Assembly (NCBI RefSeq): GCF_022844465.1
Contig: NZ_JALHLP010000001.1
Span: 620,001 to 684,000 of the forward strand
Direction of reading: 5' to 3'
DNA from: Bradyrhizobium sp.
GTDB taxonomy: Bacteria; Pseudomonadota; Alphaproteobacteria; Rhizobiales; Xanthobacteraceae
Length of the DNA: 64,000 bases
Shown: positions 49,777-58,922 of the stretch, one piece after another
Layout: every line of letters starts with the position of its first letter
Position numbering within the stretch: the first letter of the stretch is position 1
Made by a program: the position numbers and the translations under genes
The notes under the pieces: model-generated
Databases searched by the model: none
Seen by the model: only the letters and a program-made list of their open reading frames with translations
Told to the model about the DNA's origin: nothing

Positions 49777-52719
49777 CTACCCGCCCCCCACCAGAGCCCG
49801 GAATATCTGCCGCACCTCCGCCTGGGTCTCCCGGACCCGCGCTTCGAGCGTCGAGAAGTCGGGCGTGTCGCCGGCCCGCGCCATGACGCGCAGCAGGTTC
49901 TCTCCCGACGATTGCGGGCTGAACTTGCCGGTGACGCAAAGCCGCAAGATCTGCGTCAGATCGTGATAGAGCCGCGTCGCAGCGCGCAGGACCTCGGCGT
50001 CGGATTGTGGCAGCACGCCGAGCCGCGCAGCATTGTCCAGCACCTGCAGCGTGGAGACGCTGAGGATCTCAGGCTTGCTCGCGGCATGTACGAGCTGCAG
50101 ATACTGCGCGATGAAATCGATATCGACGAGGCCGCCGGCGGCAAGCTTGAGGTCCCAGACGTCGTCCTCGCCCTTTTCCAGCGCGATCGCCCGTCGCATG
50201 TCGGCGACATCGCCCGCGGTACCGGCAGCGTCGCGCGGCCGGGTCAGCACGCGGCGAATGGTAGCCTCGATTTGCGCGCGGAATGCGGCCGACGACGAGA
50301 TCACCCGCGCTCGGGTCAGCGCCATATGCTCCCAGGTCCAGGCTTCGCGTTCCTGGTAATCCGCGAAGGCATCGATCCGCGACGCCACCGGCCCGGCGCG
50401 CCCCGATGGCCGCAGCCGCATGTCGACGTCGTAAAGGACGCCGTAATTGGTCCGCGTCGTGAACGCCGAAATCAGCCGCTGGGTCAGCCGCGCAAAATAC
50501 TGCGCGCCGTGCAGCGACCTTTCGCCGTCGGAATCCGGGCTGTCCTCGTCGAAATCGTAGAGCAGGATCAGGTCGAGGTCGGAAGATGCGGTCATCTCGC
50601 GGCTGCCGAGCCGGCCCATCGCCAGGATCGCGGTCTCCTGGCCCTTGATCCGACCGTACTGGGCCGCGAACTGGTCGGTGACCAGACCGTGCACGGTGTC
50701 CACGATGCCCTCGGCGACGTCGGCAAAGGCAATGCTGGCCTGCTGAGCCGAAACCGTACCGGACAGAATTCGCGTCCCGATCAGGAACAGGCTCTCCTGT
50801 CCGAACAGCCGCAGACGATCGAGGAAGTCCTCGTAGGAAGCGGCGTCCTTCAGCGTCGCCGCCAGCCGCGATGACAGCTCGCGCTGATCGGGCATGGCGC
50901 CGAAAAAGCGAGGGTCGATCAGGCCGTCCATGATCTGCGGCTGACGCGCCAACATGTCGCCGAGCCGCGGCGCGGCGCCGAGGATCAGCGCCACCAGGGC
51001 GACGAGGTCGCGGTTCTGGTTCAACAGCGCGATCAGCCGCCCGCCGCGCTGCACCGCCCCGAGGAAGCGATCGAACGCGGTGACCGCGTCGTCGGGATCT
51101 TCGGCATGGGCAAGGCCGTCGATCAGGCCGGGGATGAATTCGATGAACGCCGCCTTCGTCGCCTCGTTGCGCAGCGCGCGGTAGTCGCCGTCCATCCAGA
51201 GCTTTATCGTGCCGGCCACCATGACCGGTTGCTTGAAACCGAGCGTCGCCAGATAGTCGATCAGGCGCGGGTCGTCAGGGCCACCGCTGTAATTGACCTC
51301 CGGCAGCTTCGCCGACCCGGTCGGGTCGCCTACAAACAACTTGCTGTAATGTCCCTGCACGATATTGAGGTGGCGAAGCAGGTCGCCGGCGAAGGCCGCA
51401 CGGCTTTCATAACCAAGGAAATGCCCGAGGCGCTCCACGGCCTCGGCATCTTCAGGCAGCGCGTGGGTCTGCTCGTCCGCAATCATCTGCAGGCGGTGCT
51501 CGACCCGGCGCAGATAGGCGTAGGCGTTCGTCAGTTCGTCGCGCGCCTGAACCGTGATCCAGTTGCTTGCCGCCAGCGCGTTCAGCGCCTCCAGCGTCGG
51601 GCGGACCCGCAACTCCGGATGCCGGCCACCGGCGATCAGCTGCTGGGTCTGGGCGAAGAACTCGATCTCGCGAATGCCGCCGCGCCCAACCTTGACGTTG
51701 TGCCCTTCGACGGCGATCTCGCTCTGGCCGCGATAGGTCTGCATCTGTCGCTTCATATCGTGGACGTCGGCCAGCGCGGCAAAGTCCAGGTGCTTGCGCC
51801 ATACGAATGGCGCGAGCTCGGCGACGAGCGCCTCGCCCGCCAGGGCGTCGCCGGCGCAAGGTCGCGCCTTGATCATCGCGGCCCGCTCCCAGGTCCGCCC
51901 CTCACGTTCGTAATAATTCAGCGCCGCGTCGGTCGAAATCGCCACCTGCGTCGAGGCGGGATCCGGTCGCAGCCGCAGATCGACGCGAAACACATAGCCG
52001 TCGCCCGAGCGTTGCTGCAGCAGGCGAGCGAGCGCCTGCGTCACGCGCACGAAAAACGGCGCCGGCTCGATGTCGGCGACCAGCGAATTGGCGGCGGAAT
52101 CGAAGAAAACGATCAGGTCGATGTCGCTCGAATAGTTCAACTCGCCTGCGCCCATCTTGCCCATCGCAAGCACGATCAGGCCGCTGCCCTCCTCGGGCCG
52201 GTCATGATTGGCCGCGGTCATCCGGCCGCGAACGACCTCCTGGCGCAACAGGAAGCGCAGCGCCGTCTGCACCGAGACGGTCGCCAGATCGGTCAGCGCC
52301 GCCGTCACGCGCAGGACCGGCCAGACCCCGCCGATGTCGCACAACGCGATCAGCAGCGCGGCTTCCGACTTCGTGCGCCGGAGAACATGCATGACGTCCG
52401 CCTCGCCTGTGGCGGCAAGCACGTCACGCGCGGTCTGCTCGATCAGCGAAGCGAAGTACCGCTCCGGCTCGCACGCCAGCAGGCGTATCAGCCGCGCAGC
52501 GTCGGCGCGGATCAGATCGAAAAGATAGGGCGAGAACGCGATCGTCCCGAGCAGGATGGTCCTGACGAACGGGCGATCCAGCCAGGTCTCGATCGCAGCC
52601 GATTGCTCTGGTTCAAGTTCGGCGAGCCAGTCGCGCAGCCGCTGTTCGGCCTCGCCGGCCCCAGTCGTGGCGATATGCGGCCCGCTCACGAACTGCGCGG
52701 CCAATGCGGAAGAATTCAT
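49777..52719 (-). CDS. glnE: glutamine synthetase adenylyltransferase/adenylyl-removing enzyme
   Basis: A 980-residue bifunctional regulator that adds AMP to, and removes it phosphorolytically from, glutamine synthetase in answer to PII and glutamine. Two nucleotidyltransferase domains are visible: LGKMGAGELNYSSDIDLIVF-type (MGAGELNYSSDIDLIVFFD) in the N-half and MGRLGSREMTASSDLDLILLYDFD-type in the C-half, each with its DxD. RDGYVFRVDLRLRPDPAS-like and DVDMRLRPSGRAG strings complete the metal sites. Length is normal for alphaproteobacteria. Its ATG overlaps the kinase stop by four bases (ATGA), so it is translated with the two-component genes. It is convergent with the hybrid kinase gene. 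Confidence 0.97.
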   Translation of the reverse strand: MNSSALAAQFVSGPHIATTGAGEAEQRLRDWLAELEPEQSAAIETWLDRPFVRTILLGTIAFSPYLFDLIRADAARLIRLLACEPERYFASLIEQTARDVLAATGEADVMHVLRRTKSEAALLIALCDIGGVWPVLRVTAALTDLATVSVQTALRFLLRQEVVRGRMTAANHDRPEEGSGLIVLAMGKMGAGELNYSSDIDLIVFFDSAANSLVADIEPAPFFVRVTQALARLLQQRSGDGYVFRVDLRLRPDPASTQVAISTDAALNYYEREGRTWERAAMIKARPCAGDALAGEALVAELAPFVWRKHLDFAALADVHDMKRQMQTYRGQSEIAVEGHNVKVGRGGIREIEFFAQTQQLIAGGRHPELRVRPTLEALNALAASNWITVQARDELTNAYAYLRRVEHRLQMIADEQTHALPEDAEAVERLGHFLGYESRAAFAGDLLRHLNIVQGHYSKLFVGDPTGSAKLPEVNYSGGPDDPRLIDYLATLGFKQPVMVAGTIKLWMDGDYRALRNEATKAAFIEFIPGLIDGLAHAEDPDDAVTAFDRFLGAVQRGGRLIALLNQNRDLVALVALILGAAPRLGDMLARQPQIMDGLIDPRFFGAMPDQRELSSRLAATLKDAASYEDFLDRLRLFGQESLFLIGTRILSGTVSAQQASIAFADVAEGIVDTVHGLVTDQFAAQYGRIKGQETAILAMGRLGSREMTASSDLDLILLYDFDEDSPDSDGERSLHGAQYFARLTQRLISAFTTRTNYGVLYDVDMRLRPSGRAGPVASRIDAFADYQEREAWTWEHMALTRARVISSSAAFRAQIEATIRRVLTRPRDAAGTAGDVADMRRAIALEKGEDDVWDLKLAAGGLVDIDFIAQYLQLVHAASKPEILSVSTLQVLDNAARLGVLPQSDAEVLRAATRLYHDLTQILRLCVTGKFSPQSSGENLLRVMARAGDTPDFSTLEARVRETQAEVRQIFRALVGGG

Positions 52720-54182
52720 GCCACCTTCTGTGGCATATCCTGCGTTTGAACCGCAAGTCTGTCCCCGCCGGAGATGAGGGCCGGGATCACGAGCGTGGCG
52801 GTCAGGCCCGGATGGGAGTCGCCCAGCCTGAGTTCACCGCCATGCAGGGTCGCGACCGCAGCGGCCAGGCTGAGACCGAGGCCGGAGCCCGGCAGCGTCC
52901 GGCTGGCTTCCAGCCGGACGAATCGCTCCACTGCATGCTTGCGATCGGATTCAGGAATACCGGGCCCGTGATCGGTGACGCTGAGCAGCACGTGTTCGCC
53001 CTCGCGCCGGGCTTCGATCAGAATTTCCCTGGCGCGCATCGCGGCAACAGGGTCGAGCGGTTGCACCACCGGCGACGGCTTGCCGTACTTGATCGCGTTC
53101 TCGACCAGGTTGGCCAGCGCCTGGCTGATCAGCTCGCGGTTGCCGTGCAGCGGCACCGGCGTGGTCCTGACGCGCAGAGTCATGCCGTCGTCTTCGGCCA
53201 GCGGCTCGTAGAGTTCATGGATTCCCCGGGCGACCTCGGCCGCGTCGAAATCGTCCATATTGCCACGCGCCTGACCGGACTCGGCGCGCGCGATCATCAA
53301 CAGCGCGTTGAAGGTGCGGATCAGGCCGTCGGATTCCTCGATAATCCGTTCCAGCGCCCCCCGATACTCCGCCTCGCTGCCGGAACTCGCCAGCGCCTCC
53401 TCGGCGCGGTTTCGCAGGCGCGTCAACGGAGTTTTCAGGTCGTGGGCGATATTGTCAGAGACTTCCTTCAGACCGGTCATGAGGGCCTCGATACGCTCCA
53501 GCATAGCGTTGAGATTCTCCGCCAGCCGGTCGAGTTCGTCGCCGCTGCGTCCGACCGGCAACCGCCCCGAAAGGTCTCCGTCCATGATGCGTCGGGTGGT
53601 GCCGGTCATGGCGTCGATCCGCTGCAGCACCCGCCGCGACACAAAGACGCCACCGCCGATGCCGAGCACAATGACGACCAGAAGCGACCATTGCGCGGCG
53701 TTGGCGACGATGCCGAACAGCCTTCGCCGCTCGTCCAGATCGCGGCCGACCAGAAGCCGGAAGCCATTGGTAAGCTCGGTTACGAGCACCAGCGCACGAT
53801 GTTCCGCCACATCCTGCTCGTCAAGCCGGCGATAGCGGATTTCCGACCAGCCGGTCGAAGCCATCACGCCTGGCGCCAGCGAGCCGACATTGCCGCCGAT
53901 CGCCTGCCCGGTCGGGGTAGTGACGAGATAAAGGTTGGAGCCTGGCCGCAGCGCGCGATTGCCAACCGTAAAGACCAAGCCGCGCAAGCCGACGCGGGTA
54001 TAGATGTCGTTGATCTCCGCGGTTTCGGCGTTGACCGTCGTGGTGATCTGCTCGTTGATCAGCCGTCGCGTATTCCAGGCGAAGTAGCCGAGCAGCGAGG
54101 CGGCAAACAGCGCAAACAAGAACAGATAGACCAGCGTCAGACGGAACGCCGTGGTGCGGATCAGTTTACCGAAGGCCGTCAC
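52716..54182 (-). CDS. membrane sensor histidine kinase of OmpR-type system
   Basis: A 488-residue kinase with helices at about 13-35 and 166-184 around a 130-residue periplasmic sensor, a HAMP domain (180-235; RRVLQRIDAMTGTTRRIM), H247 in VSDNIAHDLKTPLTRLRNR, and an ATPase domain with ALANLVENAIKYG, TDHGPGIPE and GSGLGLSLAAAV. The H-box AHDLKTPL is typical of the group that pairs with winged-helix regulators. It overlaps the response regulator by 17 bases and glnE by 4. In several Rhizobiales, as I recall, degP, this pair and glnE lie together. The signal may be envelope stress, given degP, but that is inference. Confidence 0.93.
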   Translation of the reverse strand: MTAFGKLIRTTAFRLTLVYLFLFALFAASLLGYFAWNTRRLINEQITTTVNAETAEINDIYTRVGLRGLVFTVGNRALRPGSNLYLVTTPTGQAIGGNVGSLAPGVMASTGWSEIRYRRLDEQDVAEHRALVLVTELTNGFRLLVGRDLDERRRLFGIVANAAQWSLLVVIVLGIGGGVFVSRRVLQRIDAMTGTTRRIMDGDLSGRLPVGRSGDELDRLAENLNAMLERIEALMTGLKEVSDNIAHDLKTPLTRLRNRAEEALASSGSEAEYRGALERIIEESDGLIRTFNALLMIARAESGQARGNMDDFDAAEVARGIHELYEPLAEDDGMTLRVRTTPVPLHGNRELISQALANLVENAIKYGKPSPVVQPLDPVAAMRAREILIEARREGEHVLLSVTDHGPGIPESDRKHAVERFVRLEASRTLPGSGLGLSLAAAVATLHGGELRLGDSHPGLTATLVIPALISGGDRLAVQTQDMPQKVA

Positions 54183-54846
54183 GGATCATGTATCCGGCGC
54201 CGCGGATCGTGTGCAGCAAGGGCCGCTCGAAGCCCTTGTCGATCTTGGAGCGCAACCTTGAAATATGAACGTCGATGACGTTGGTCTGCGGATCGAAATG
54301 ATAATCCCATACATTCTCGAGCAGCATGGTCCGCGTCACGACCTGGCCCGCATGTTTCATCAGATATTCGAGCAAACGGAATTCGCGGGGCTGCAGTGTC
54401 AACTCGTCCTTGCCGCGGGTAACCCGGTGCGAGAGCCGGTCGAGCTCGAGATCGCCGACCCGATAGCTGGTTTCCTCGGCCGGACCTACATTCCGGCGCG
54501 ACAGCACTTCGACGCGCGCCTGCAACTCCGCGAATGAATAGGGCTTTGGCAGGTAATCGTCGCCGCCGGCGCGAAGGCCCTTGATGCGGTCGTCGACCTG
54601 GCCCAGCGCCGATAGGATCAGGACCGGCGTGCGATTGCCTCTTTCGCGCAAGCTCCCGATCACGGACAGGCCGTCGCGCTTGGGCAGCATCCGATCGACC
54701 ACGAGCACGTCGTAGTCGCCGCCGTCGGCCATCGCCAGCCCCTCCTCGCCGTCGCTGGCGAGATCGGCGACGTGGCCGACTTCGCGAAACGCCTTGACCA
54801 GATAGTCGGCGGATTCGCGGTCGTCTTCGATGATCAACAGGCGCAT
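54166..54846 (-). CDS. OmpR-family response regulator
   Basis: A 226-residue regulator. The ATG at 54846 starts the receiver exactly (MRLLIIEDDRESADYLVKAF); phospho-acceptor D51 in LVVDRMLPKRDG; K in YLPKPYSFAEL. Winged-helix domain about 130-225 with LTLQPREFRLLEYLMKHAGQ, VTRTMLLENVWDY, and VIDVHISRLRSKID, giving DNA binding of the PhoB/OmpR kind. It is co-translated with the sensor kinase. Upstream lie 266 bases to degP containing a terminator, so the pair has its own promoter within about 100 bases of the start. Confidence 0.95.
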   Translation of the reverse strand: MRLLIIEDDRESADYLVKAFREVGHVADLASDGEEGLAMADGGDYDVLVVDRMLPKRDGLSVIGSLRERGNRTPVLILSALGQVDDRIKGLRAGGDDYLPKPYSFAELQARVEVLSRRNVGPAEETSYRVGDLELDRLSHRVTRGKDELTLQPREFRLLEYLMKHAGQVVTRTMLLENVWDYHFDPQTNVIDVHISRLRSKIDKGFERPLLHTIRGAGYMIRDGLR

Positions 54847-54946
54847 TTGGGAGGGGGGTAAGATGGCGGTCACGGGAGCGGCTTTCTCGCACCATGGCGC
54901 GACCGCCCCGCACATGCAAGGCGACCGGCGGTCCTCTTGATCGAGG

Positions 54947-54984
54947 AAAAAATCGGGCGGTGAAGCTGGGGGACTCCACCGCCC
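54947..54984 (-). terminator. Rho-independent terminator after degP
   Basis: On the minus strand GGGCGGTG ... CACCGCCC (8-bp perfect core, 14-base loop that adds further pairs AGTCC/GGACT-like) is followed by GATTTTTTCC. It lies 129 bases after the degP stop and about 100 before the response regulator start, separating the two units. Confidence 0.85.
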
Positions 54985-55112
54985 TTAGGCCCTTCCGACG
55001 GAGGGGGGCGTATTCCATCGAAAGGTAGCCAGAGGGAGCGAGCTTTGGGCCCGCCCCCAGGAAGGAGCCGTCGGCGGGGGCGACGAATGCCGGCGAAACC
55101 TTCCATCTCCAT

Positions 55113-56708
55113 TTAGCCCTTGGCCAGCGGCACTGCCACAAAGCGCGACGAACCGCCGCTCTTCACGCGCATGAGAACGCTGTTCTTGTTGTCCGTGCGC
55201 GCGGCATCGATCGCCTCGCGCACCTCGCCGGCGGTGCTGACGCTCTTTCCGGCGACTTCCAAGATCACGTCGCCCTCCTTGAAACCGCGCTCGGCCGCCG
55301 CACTCTTGGGGTCGACCTCGGTCACCACGACGCCATCCTTGCCGGCGCCGGCCACGCTGTTGGCGGGGGCGAGCGTCAGGCCGATCCGCGGCACTCCGGT
55401 TCCCTTGCTCGCGCTACCCTTGTCGTCCTTGTCGATATTGGCCTTGGCCTCGATCGTGTTCGGCAGCTGGCCGAGCGTCAGGTTGACGACCTTGTCCTGG
55501 CCCTTCTGCAGGACGTTGAGCTTCACCGCATTGCCGGGCGCGAGGCCGCCGATGGTGCGGGCGAGCTCGCGGGCATCCTTGACCGGCTCACCATTGACCG
55601 CGGTGATGACGTCGCCGGACTGGATGCCGGCCTTGGCTGCCGGACCGTCAGCCTGCGGCTCCGCCACCAACGCGCCTTCCGCCTTCTTCATGCCCAGGCT
55701 TTCGGCGATTTCGGCGGTCACCGGCTGGATCTGGACGCCGATCCAGCCGCGGCTGACCGAGCCCTTGTCCTTGAGCTGGGCGATCACGCTCTTCACCGTC
55801 GAGGCGGGAATCGAGAAAGCGATGCCGACGCTGCCGCCGGACGGCGAGTAGATCGCGGTGTTGACGCCCATCACCTCGCCATTGGTGTCGAACGCCGGAC
55901 CGCCGGAGTTGCCCTTGTTGACGGGCGCATCGATCTGGATGAAGTCGTCATAGGGGCCGTTGCCGATGTCGCGGCCGGAGGCCGAGACGATGCCGGCCGT
56001 CACCGTGCCGCCGAGGCCAAACGGATTGCCGACCGCAAGCACCCAATCGCCGATCCGGGGCTTGCTGTCGGAAAGCTTGGCGAACGGGAAGTCGGTTCGG
56101 CCGTCGACCTTGATCAGCGCAAGGTCGGTCCTGGGATCGCTGCCGATCACCTTGGCGGTATAGGTCTTGCCGTTATCCATAGTGATTTCGACCTTGTCGG
56201 CGCCGTCGACCACGTGGTTGTTGGTCACGGCGAAACCGTCAGGCGAAATGAAGAAGCCGGAACCTTGGCCGGTCGTCGGTCCACGGCTACGCGGTCCGCC
56301 ACGCATGCCGGGCGGCAAGCCATCGGGTCCCCCGAAGCGCTTGAAGAAGCGCTCCATCGGCGAGCCCGGTGCAAACGGCGAATCCTCGTCCTTGTTGGCG
56401 TTGTCGTCGCCCTTGGCGGGTTTCTGGGCGATGTTGATCTTGACCGAAATCACCGAGGGCTTCACGCGCTCGATAATGTCGGCAAACCCGATCGGCCGCT
56501 CGACCTTGCGGACTTCGGTGTTGACCTGGGCATGAGCCGCGCTGGTGAAGACATCGACCGCGGCCGGCTGGGGGTCAAACCCATAAACCGCAGCGCCCAG
56601 GCCCGCGAAGACGGACGCCATCAGCGCGAATTTGCGGGCTGCGATCAGCGATCGGCGCGGGGTGCCGGGAGTCTCAAGCGAGGAAGGATCGACGGGACGT
56701 TCGGTCAT
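55113..56708 (-). CDS. degP: DegP/HtrA-type periplasmic serine protease (Do family)
   Basis: A 531-residue envelope protease/chaperone. ATG at 56708; an N-terminal hydrophobic segment (28-43) and HAQ near 59-61 indicate export. Catalytic triad H165 (TNNHVVDGAD), D195 (DPRTDLALIK) and S268 (GNSGGPAF) are complete. Two PDZ domains follow (about 330-420 and 440-525; KAGIQSGDVITAVNGEPV and AAERGFKEGDVILEVAGKSV). The LA-loop region 95-150 is Gly/Pro/Asp-rich (GGPDGLPPGMRGGPRSRG). It degrades or refolds misfolded envelope proteins. Located upstream of a two-component pair and downstream of ccm genes, an order I recall from other Rhizobiales. Confidence 0.96.
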   Translation of the reverse strand: MTERPVDPSSLETPGTPRRSLIAARKFALMASVFAGLGAAVYGFDPQPAAVDVFTSAAHAQVNTEVRKVERPIGFADIIERVKPSVISVKINIAQKPAKGDDNANKDEDSPFAPGSPMERFFKRFGGPDGLPPGMRGGPRSRGPTTGQGSGFFISPDGFAVTNNHVVDGADKVEITMDNGKTYTAKVIGSDPRTDLALIKVDGRTDFPFAKLSDSKPRIGDWVLAVGNPFGLGGTVTAGIVSASGRDIGNGPYDDFIQIDAPVNKGNSGGPAFDTNGEVMGVNTAIYSPSGGSVGIAFSIPASTVKSVIAQLKDKGSVSRGWIGVQIQPVTAEIAESLGMKKAEGALVAEPQADGPAAKAGIQSGDVITAVNGEPVKDARELARTIGGLAPGNAVKLNVLQKGQDKVVNLTLGQLPNTIEAKANIDKDDKGSASKGTGVPRIGLTLAPANSVAGAGKDGVVVTEVDPKSAAAERGFKEGDVILEVAGKSVSTAGEVREAIDAARTDNKNSVLMRVKSGGSSRFVAVPLAKG

Positions 56709-56992
56709 TTTCTGATGGTCTCCAGTGCCTGAATTTCGGGGGTGCGGGCGCACCTGACAGGCCTGAAAATGGGGTTTGTCGCCTTACCGCGCGCTGGCCG
56801 GCGAATTAAACTTTTGTAATGGAAGGACGATGGACGGGGCAGTTCAACGCAAGTTTTCCAAGCATTGGACGCCATTGCAGCAGTCCCTTTAGGCACACAA
56901 GAGCTACCGTCCGGCTTGCGCCTTTCACGCCGGAGACTGGAAGGCCAAAAGCCCAAGAGCTTCGCCGCCGGCGCTTCGTCCAGACTAACCGC

Positions 56993-57514
56993 CTATTTCT
57001 TCATCTTCATGCGACCCATGAAGTCGCGCTTGCCCAGCGGCACGCCGTTGGCGCGCAGAATGTCGTAGGCGGTGGTGGCGTGGAAATAGAAATTGGGCAG
57101 CGAGAACGACATCAGAAAGTCCTCCGCCGTGAAGGGCAGTTTGTGCTCGCCGAGGTGAAAGACAACGTCGCGACCGCCGAGCCCGTTGACCGCCTCCGGC
57201 GTCCACGCCGACAGCGCCTCGCGGGTCTGCGCGACCAGCGCCTGCAATCCCGCATAGTCGTATGGTGTCTTCGACGAGGGCGGACGAAATTCGCCGCTGT
57301 TGACCCCCTCGATGGCGCCATGGGAATGCTGGGCGACGGAAATGATCTGGAAGCGCAGCGGCAGCATGTCGGGCGCCAAGCGCGCCTCCACGATCGTCTC
57401 GGGATCGACGCCGTTCTCCTGAAAATGCTTGAGGCCGCGCTCGAGGAAACCGCCGACCGCGCCGAGGGTCTGCAGGTAGTTCGCCACGCTGGCGTCGTAG
57501 AGTGAAAGAGCCAT
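56993..57514 (-). CDS. DUF1993 family protein
   Basis: A 173-residue protein. The ATG at 57514 (MALSLYDASVANYLQTLGAV) has AAGGGGAGA before it and begins the DUF1993 consensus; a longer frame upstream runs into the divergent gene. Features: RLAPDMLPLRFQIISVAQHS, DYAGLQALVAQTREAL and the C-terminal LPNFYFHATTAYDILRANGV. The four-helix fold is distantly like DinB proteins, but metal-binding histidines are not all evident (H64, H118 and H145 region could contribute). Function unknown. It is divergent from a TSUP gene. Confidence 0.88.
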   Translation of the reverse strand: MALSLYDASVANYLQTLGAVGGFLERGLKHFQENGVDPETIVEARLAPDMLPLRFQIISVAQHSHGAIEGVNSGEFRPPSSKTPYDYAGLQALVAQTREALSAWTPEAVNGLGGRDVVFHLGEHKLPFTAEDFLMSFSLPNFYFHATTAYDILRANGVPLGKRDFMGRMKMKK

Positions 57515-57638
57515 GTCCAGTCTCCCCTTGCGCGATGTTTTTCTTGGCCGCCCGATGTCATAGCGGAAACGGGCGCGCTTGCAATCGAGGTCGCTAGACC
57601 AATAGAGTGCACCCGGGAAATCTTCGCCGGGCAGCCGC

Positions 57639-58418
57639 ATGCTCACGGATCTCATATCCGCGCTGCAGGATGAACCGGAAATCCTGGCGCTGAGCAGCGC
57701 GGCGATTTTCCTGGCGGCGATCGTGCGCGGGTTTTCCGGCTTCGGCTTCTCGTTGCTCAGCATTACGGCGATCTCGCTTCTGCTGCCGGTGGCTCAGATC
57801 GTACCGTCGATCTTCCTGCTGGAGATAGCCGCCTCGATCAACCTCATTCCCGGTATCTGGCGCGAGATCGATTGGAAGTCGCTGAGGTGGCTGATGCTGG
57901 GCTATGTCGCCGGCTTGCCGATCGGTGGCTATGCGCTGATCAACGCACCGGAAGCGCCGGCGCAGATCGCACTCGGCGTGTTCGTCATCGCCACCGCCAT
58001 CCTGATGCTGCGCGGGTTCCGGCTGCAAGAGACGCCGGGGCCGACTGCCAGCACCGGCACCGGCGCCGCTTCCGGCCTGCTCAACGGCGCCTTCGGCATC
58101 GGTGGGCCGCCGGTGGTGCTGTTCTATTTCTCGACGCCCGGCGCCGCCGCCATCGGCCGCGCTTCAATCATCTTCTTTTTCCTGTTCACCGACCTGCTGG
58201 GCATCGCTTACTTTGCCTATCAGGGCATCGTAACCGGGCGGAGCTTCGTGCAATTCCTGGCCTGGATGCCGGCGCTGCTGATCGGCATCTGGATCGGCGC
58301 CCACGGCTTTCGCCGCATGAACCAGGAAGCATTCCGCCGCGCGGTGCTCGCGATCCTGATCACGCTCGCCTGCCTCGGCATCGGCAAGGCGCTGCTCAGC
58401 CTGAGCGGCGGAGCCTAG
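57639..58418 (+). CDS. TSUP-family (TauE/SafE) anion exporter
   Basis: A 259-residue membrane protein with eight or so helices. Two repeats typical of TauE/SafE are visible: FLAAIVRGFSGFGFSLLSITAI near residue 25 and ASGLLNGAFGIGGPPVVLFY near 145, both with the G-x-G-GFG/GIGGP motif. The family exports sulfite, sulfoacetate or other organosulfur anions, or imports some; substrate unknown here. It is the only plus-strand gene in this part and overlaps the 3' end of ccmH by four bases in convergent orientation. Confidence 0.88.
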   Translation: MLTDLISALQDEPEILALSSAAIFLAAIVRGFSGFGFSLLSITAISLLLPVAQIVPSIFLLEIAASINLIPGIWREIDWKSLRWLMLGYVAGLPIGGYALINAPEAPAQIALGVFVIATAILMLRGFRLQETPGPTASTGTGAASGLLNGAFGIGGPPVVLFYFSTPGAAAIGRASIIFFFLFTDLLGIAYFAYQGIVTGRSFVQFLAWMPALLIGIWIGAHGFRRMNQEAFRRAVLAILITLACLGIGKALLSLSGGA

Positions 58419-58918
58419 ACCGGCCTCTTCTCCGGCGCCGATTCCCCGGCGATCAGGCGCTCCAGCCGGACCTCCTCCTCTTCGCTCAATTTGAGCAAGG
58501 ATGGATCGGCGGCGGTTGAGGATCGCGGGCGGCGGCGGCCATAGAGCCAAAGCGCCAACCCGCCGCCGGCCAATGCCAGCGGTGGCAACAGCCACAGCAG
58601 CAGCGTGCGCGGCGTGAAGCGCGGCTTCAGCAGCACGAACTCGCCGTAGCGCGCCACCAGGAAATCCATCACCTGGTTGTCGCTGTCGCCGGATGCGATA
58701 CGCTCGCGCACCAGCAGCCGCAGGTCGCGCGCCAGCGGCGCGTCGGAATCGTCGATCGACTGGTTCTGGCATACCATGCATCGCAATTCGCGCGACAGAT
58801 CGCGCGCTCTCGCCTCCTTGGCCGGATCCGCCATGATCTCGTCGGGCTGCACGGCATGGGCGCCCGGGCCGCCCGATACCGCAGCGAAGACAAGTACGCA
58901 TGCAAGGAGGCGCCTCAA
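58415..58918 (-). CDS. ccmH: cytochrome c maturation protein CcmH (CycL)
   Basis: A 167-residue membrane-anchored thioredoxin-like protein keeping apocytochrome cysteines reduced for haem attachment. The start is most likely TTG at 58918 (reading MRRLLACVLV), since it has GGAG eight bases upstream and opens a signal peptide; no ATG is suitably placed. Redox pair C47/C50 in LRCMVCQNQSI is invariant for the family. A second helix near 107-125 (TLLLWLLPPLALAGGGLALW) anchors it. It follows ccmF by four bases. Named cycL in rhizobia. Confidence 0.93.
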   Translation of the reverse strand: MRRLLACVLVFAAVSGGPGAHAVQPDEIMADPAKEARARDLSRELRCMVCQNQSIDDSDAPLARDLRLLVRERIASGDSDNQVMDFLVARYGEFVLLKPRFTPRTLLLWLLPPLALAGGGLALWLYGRRRPRSSTAADPSLLKLSEEEEVRLERLIAGESAPEKRPV

Positions 58919-58922
58919 TGGA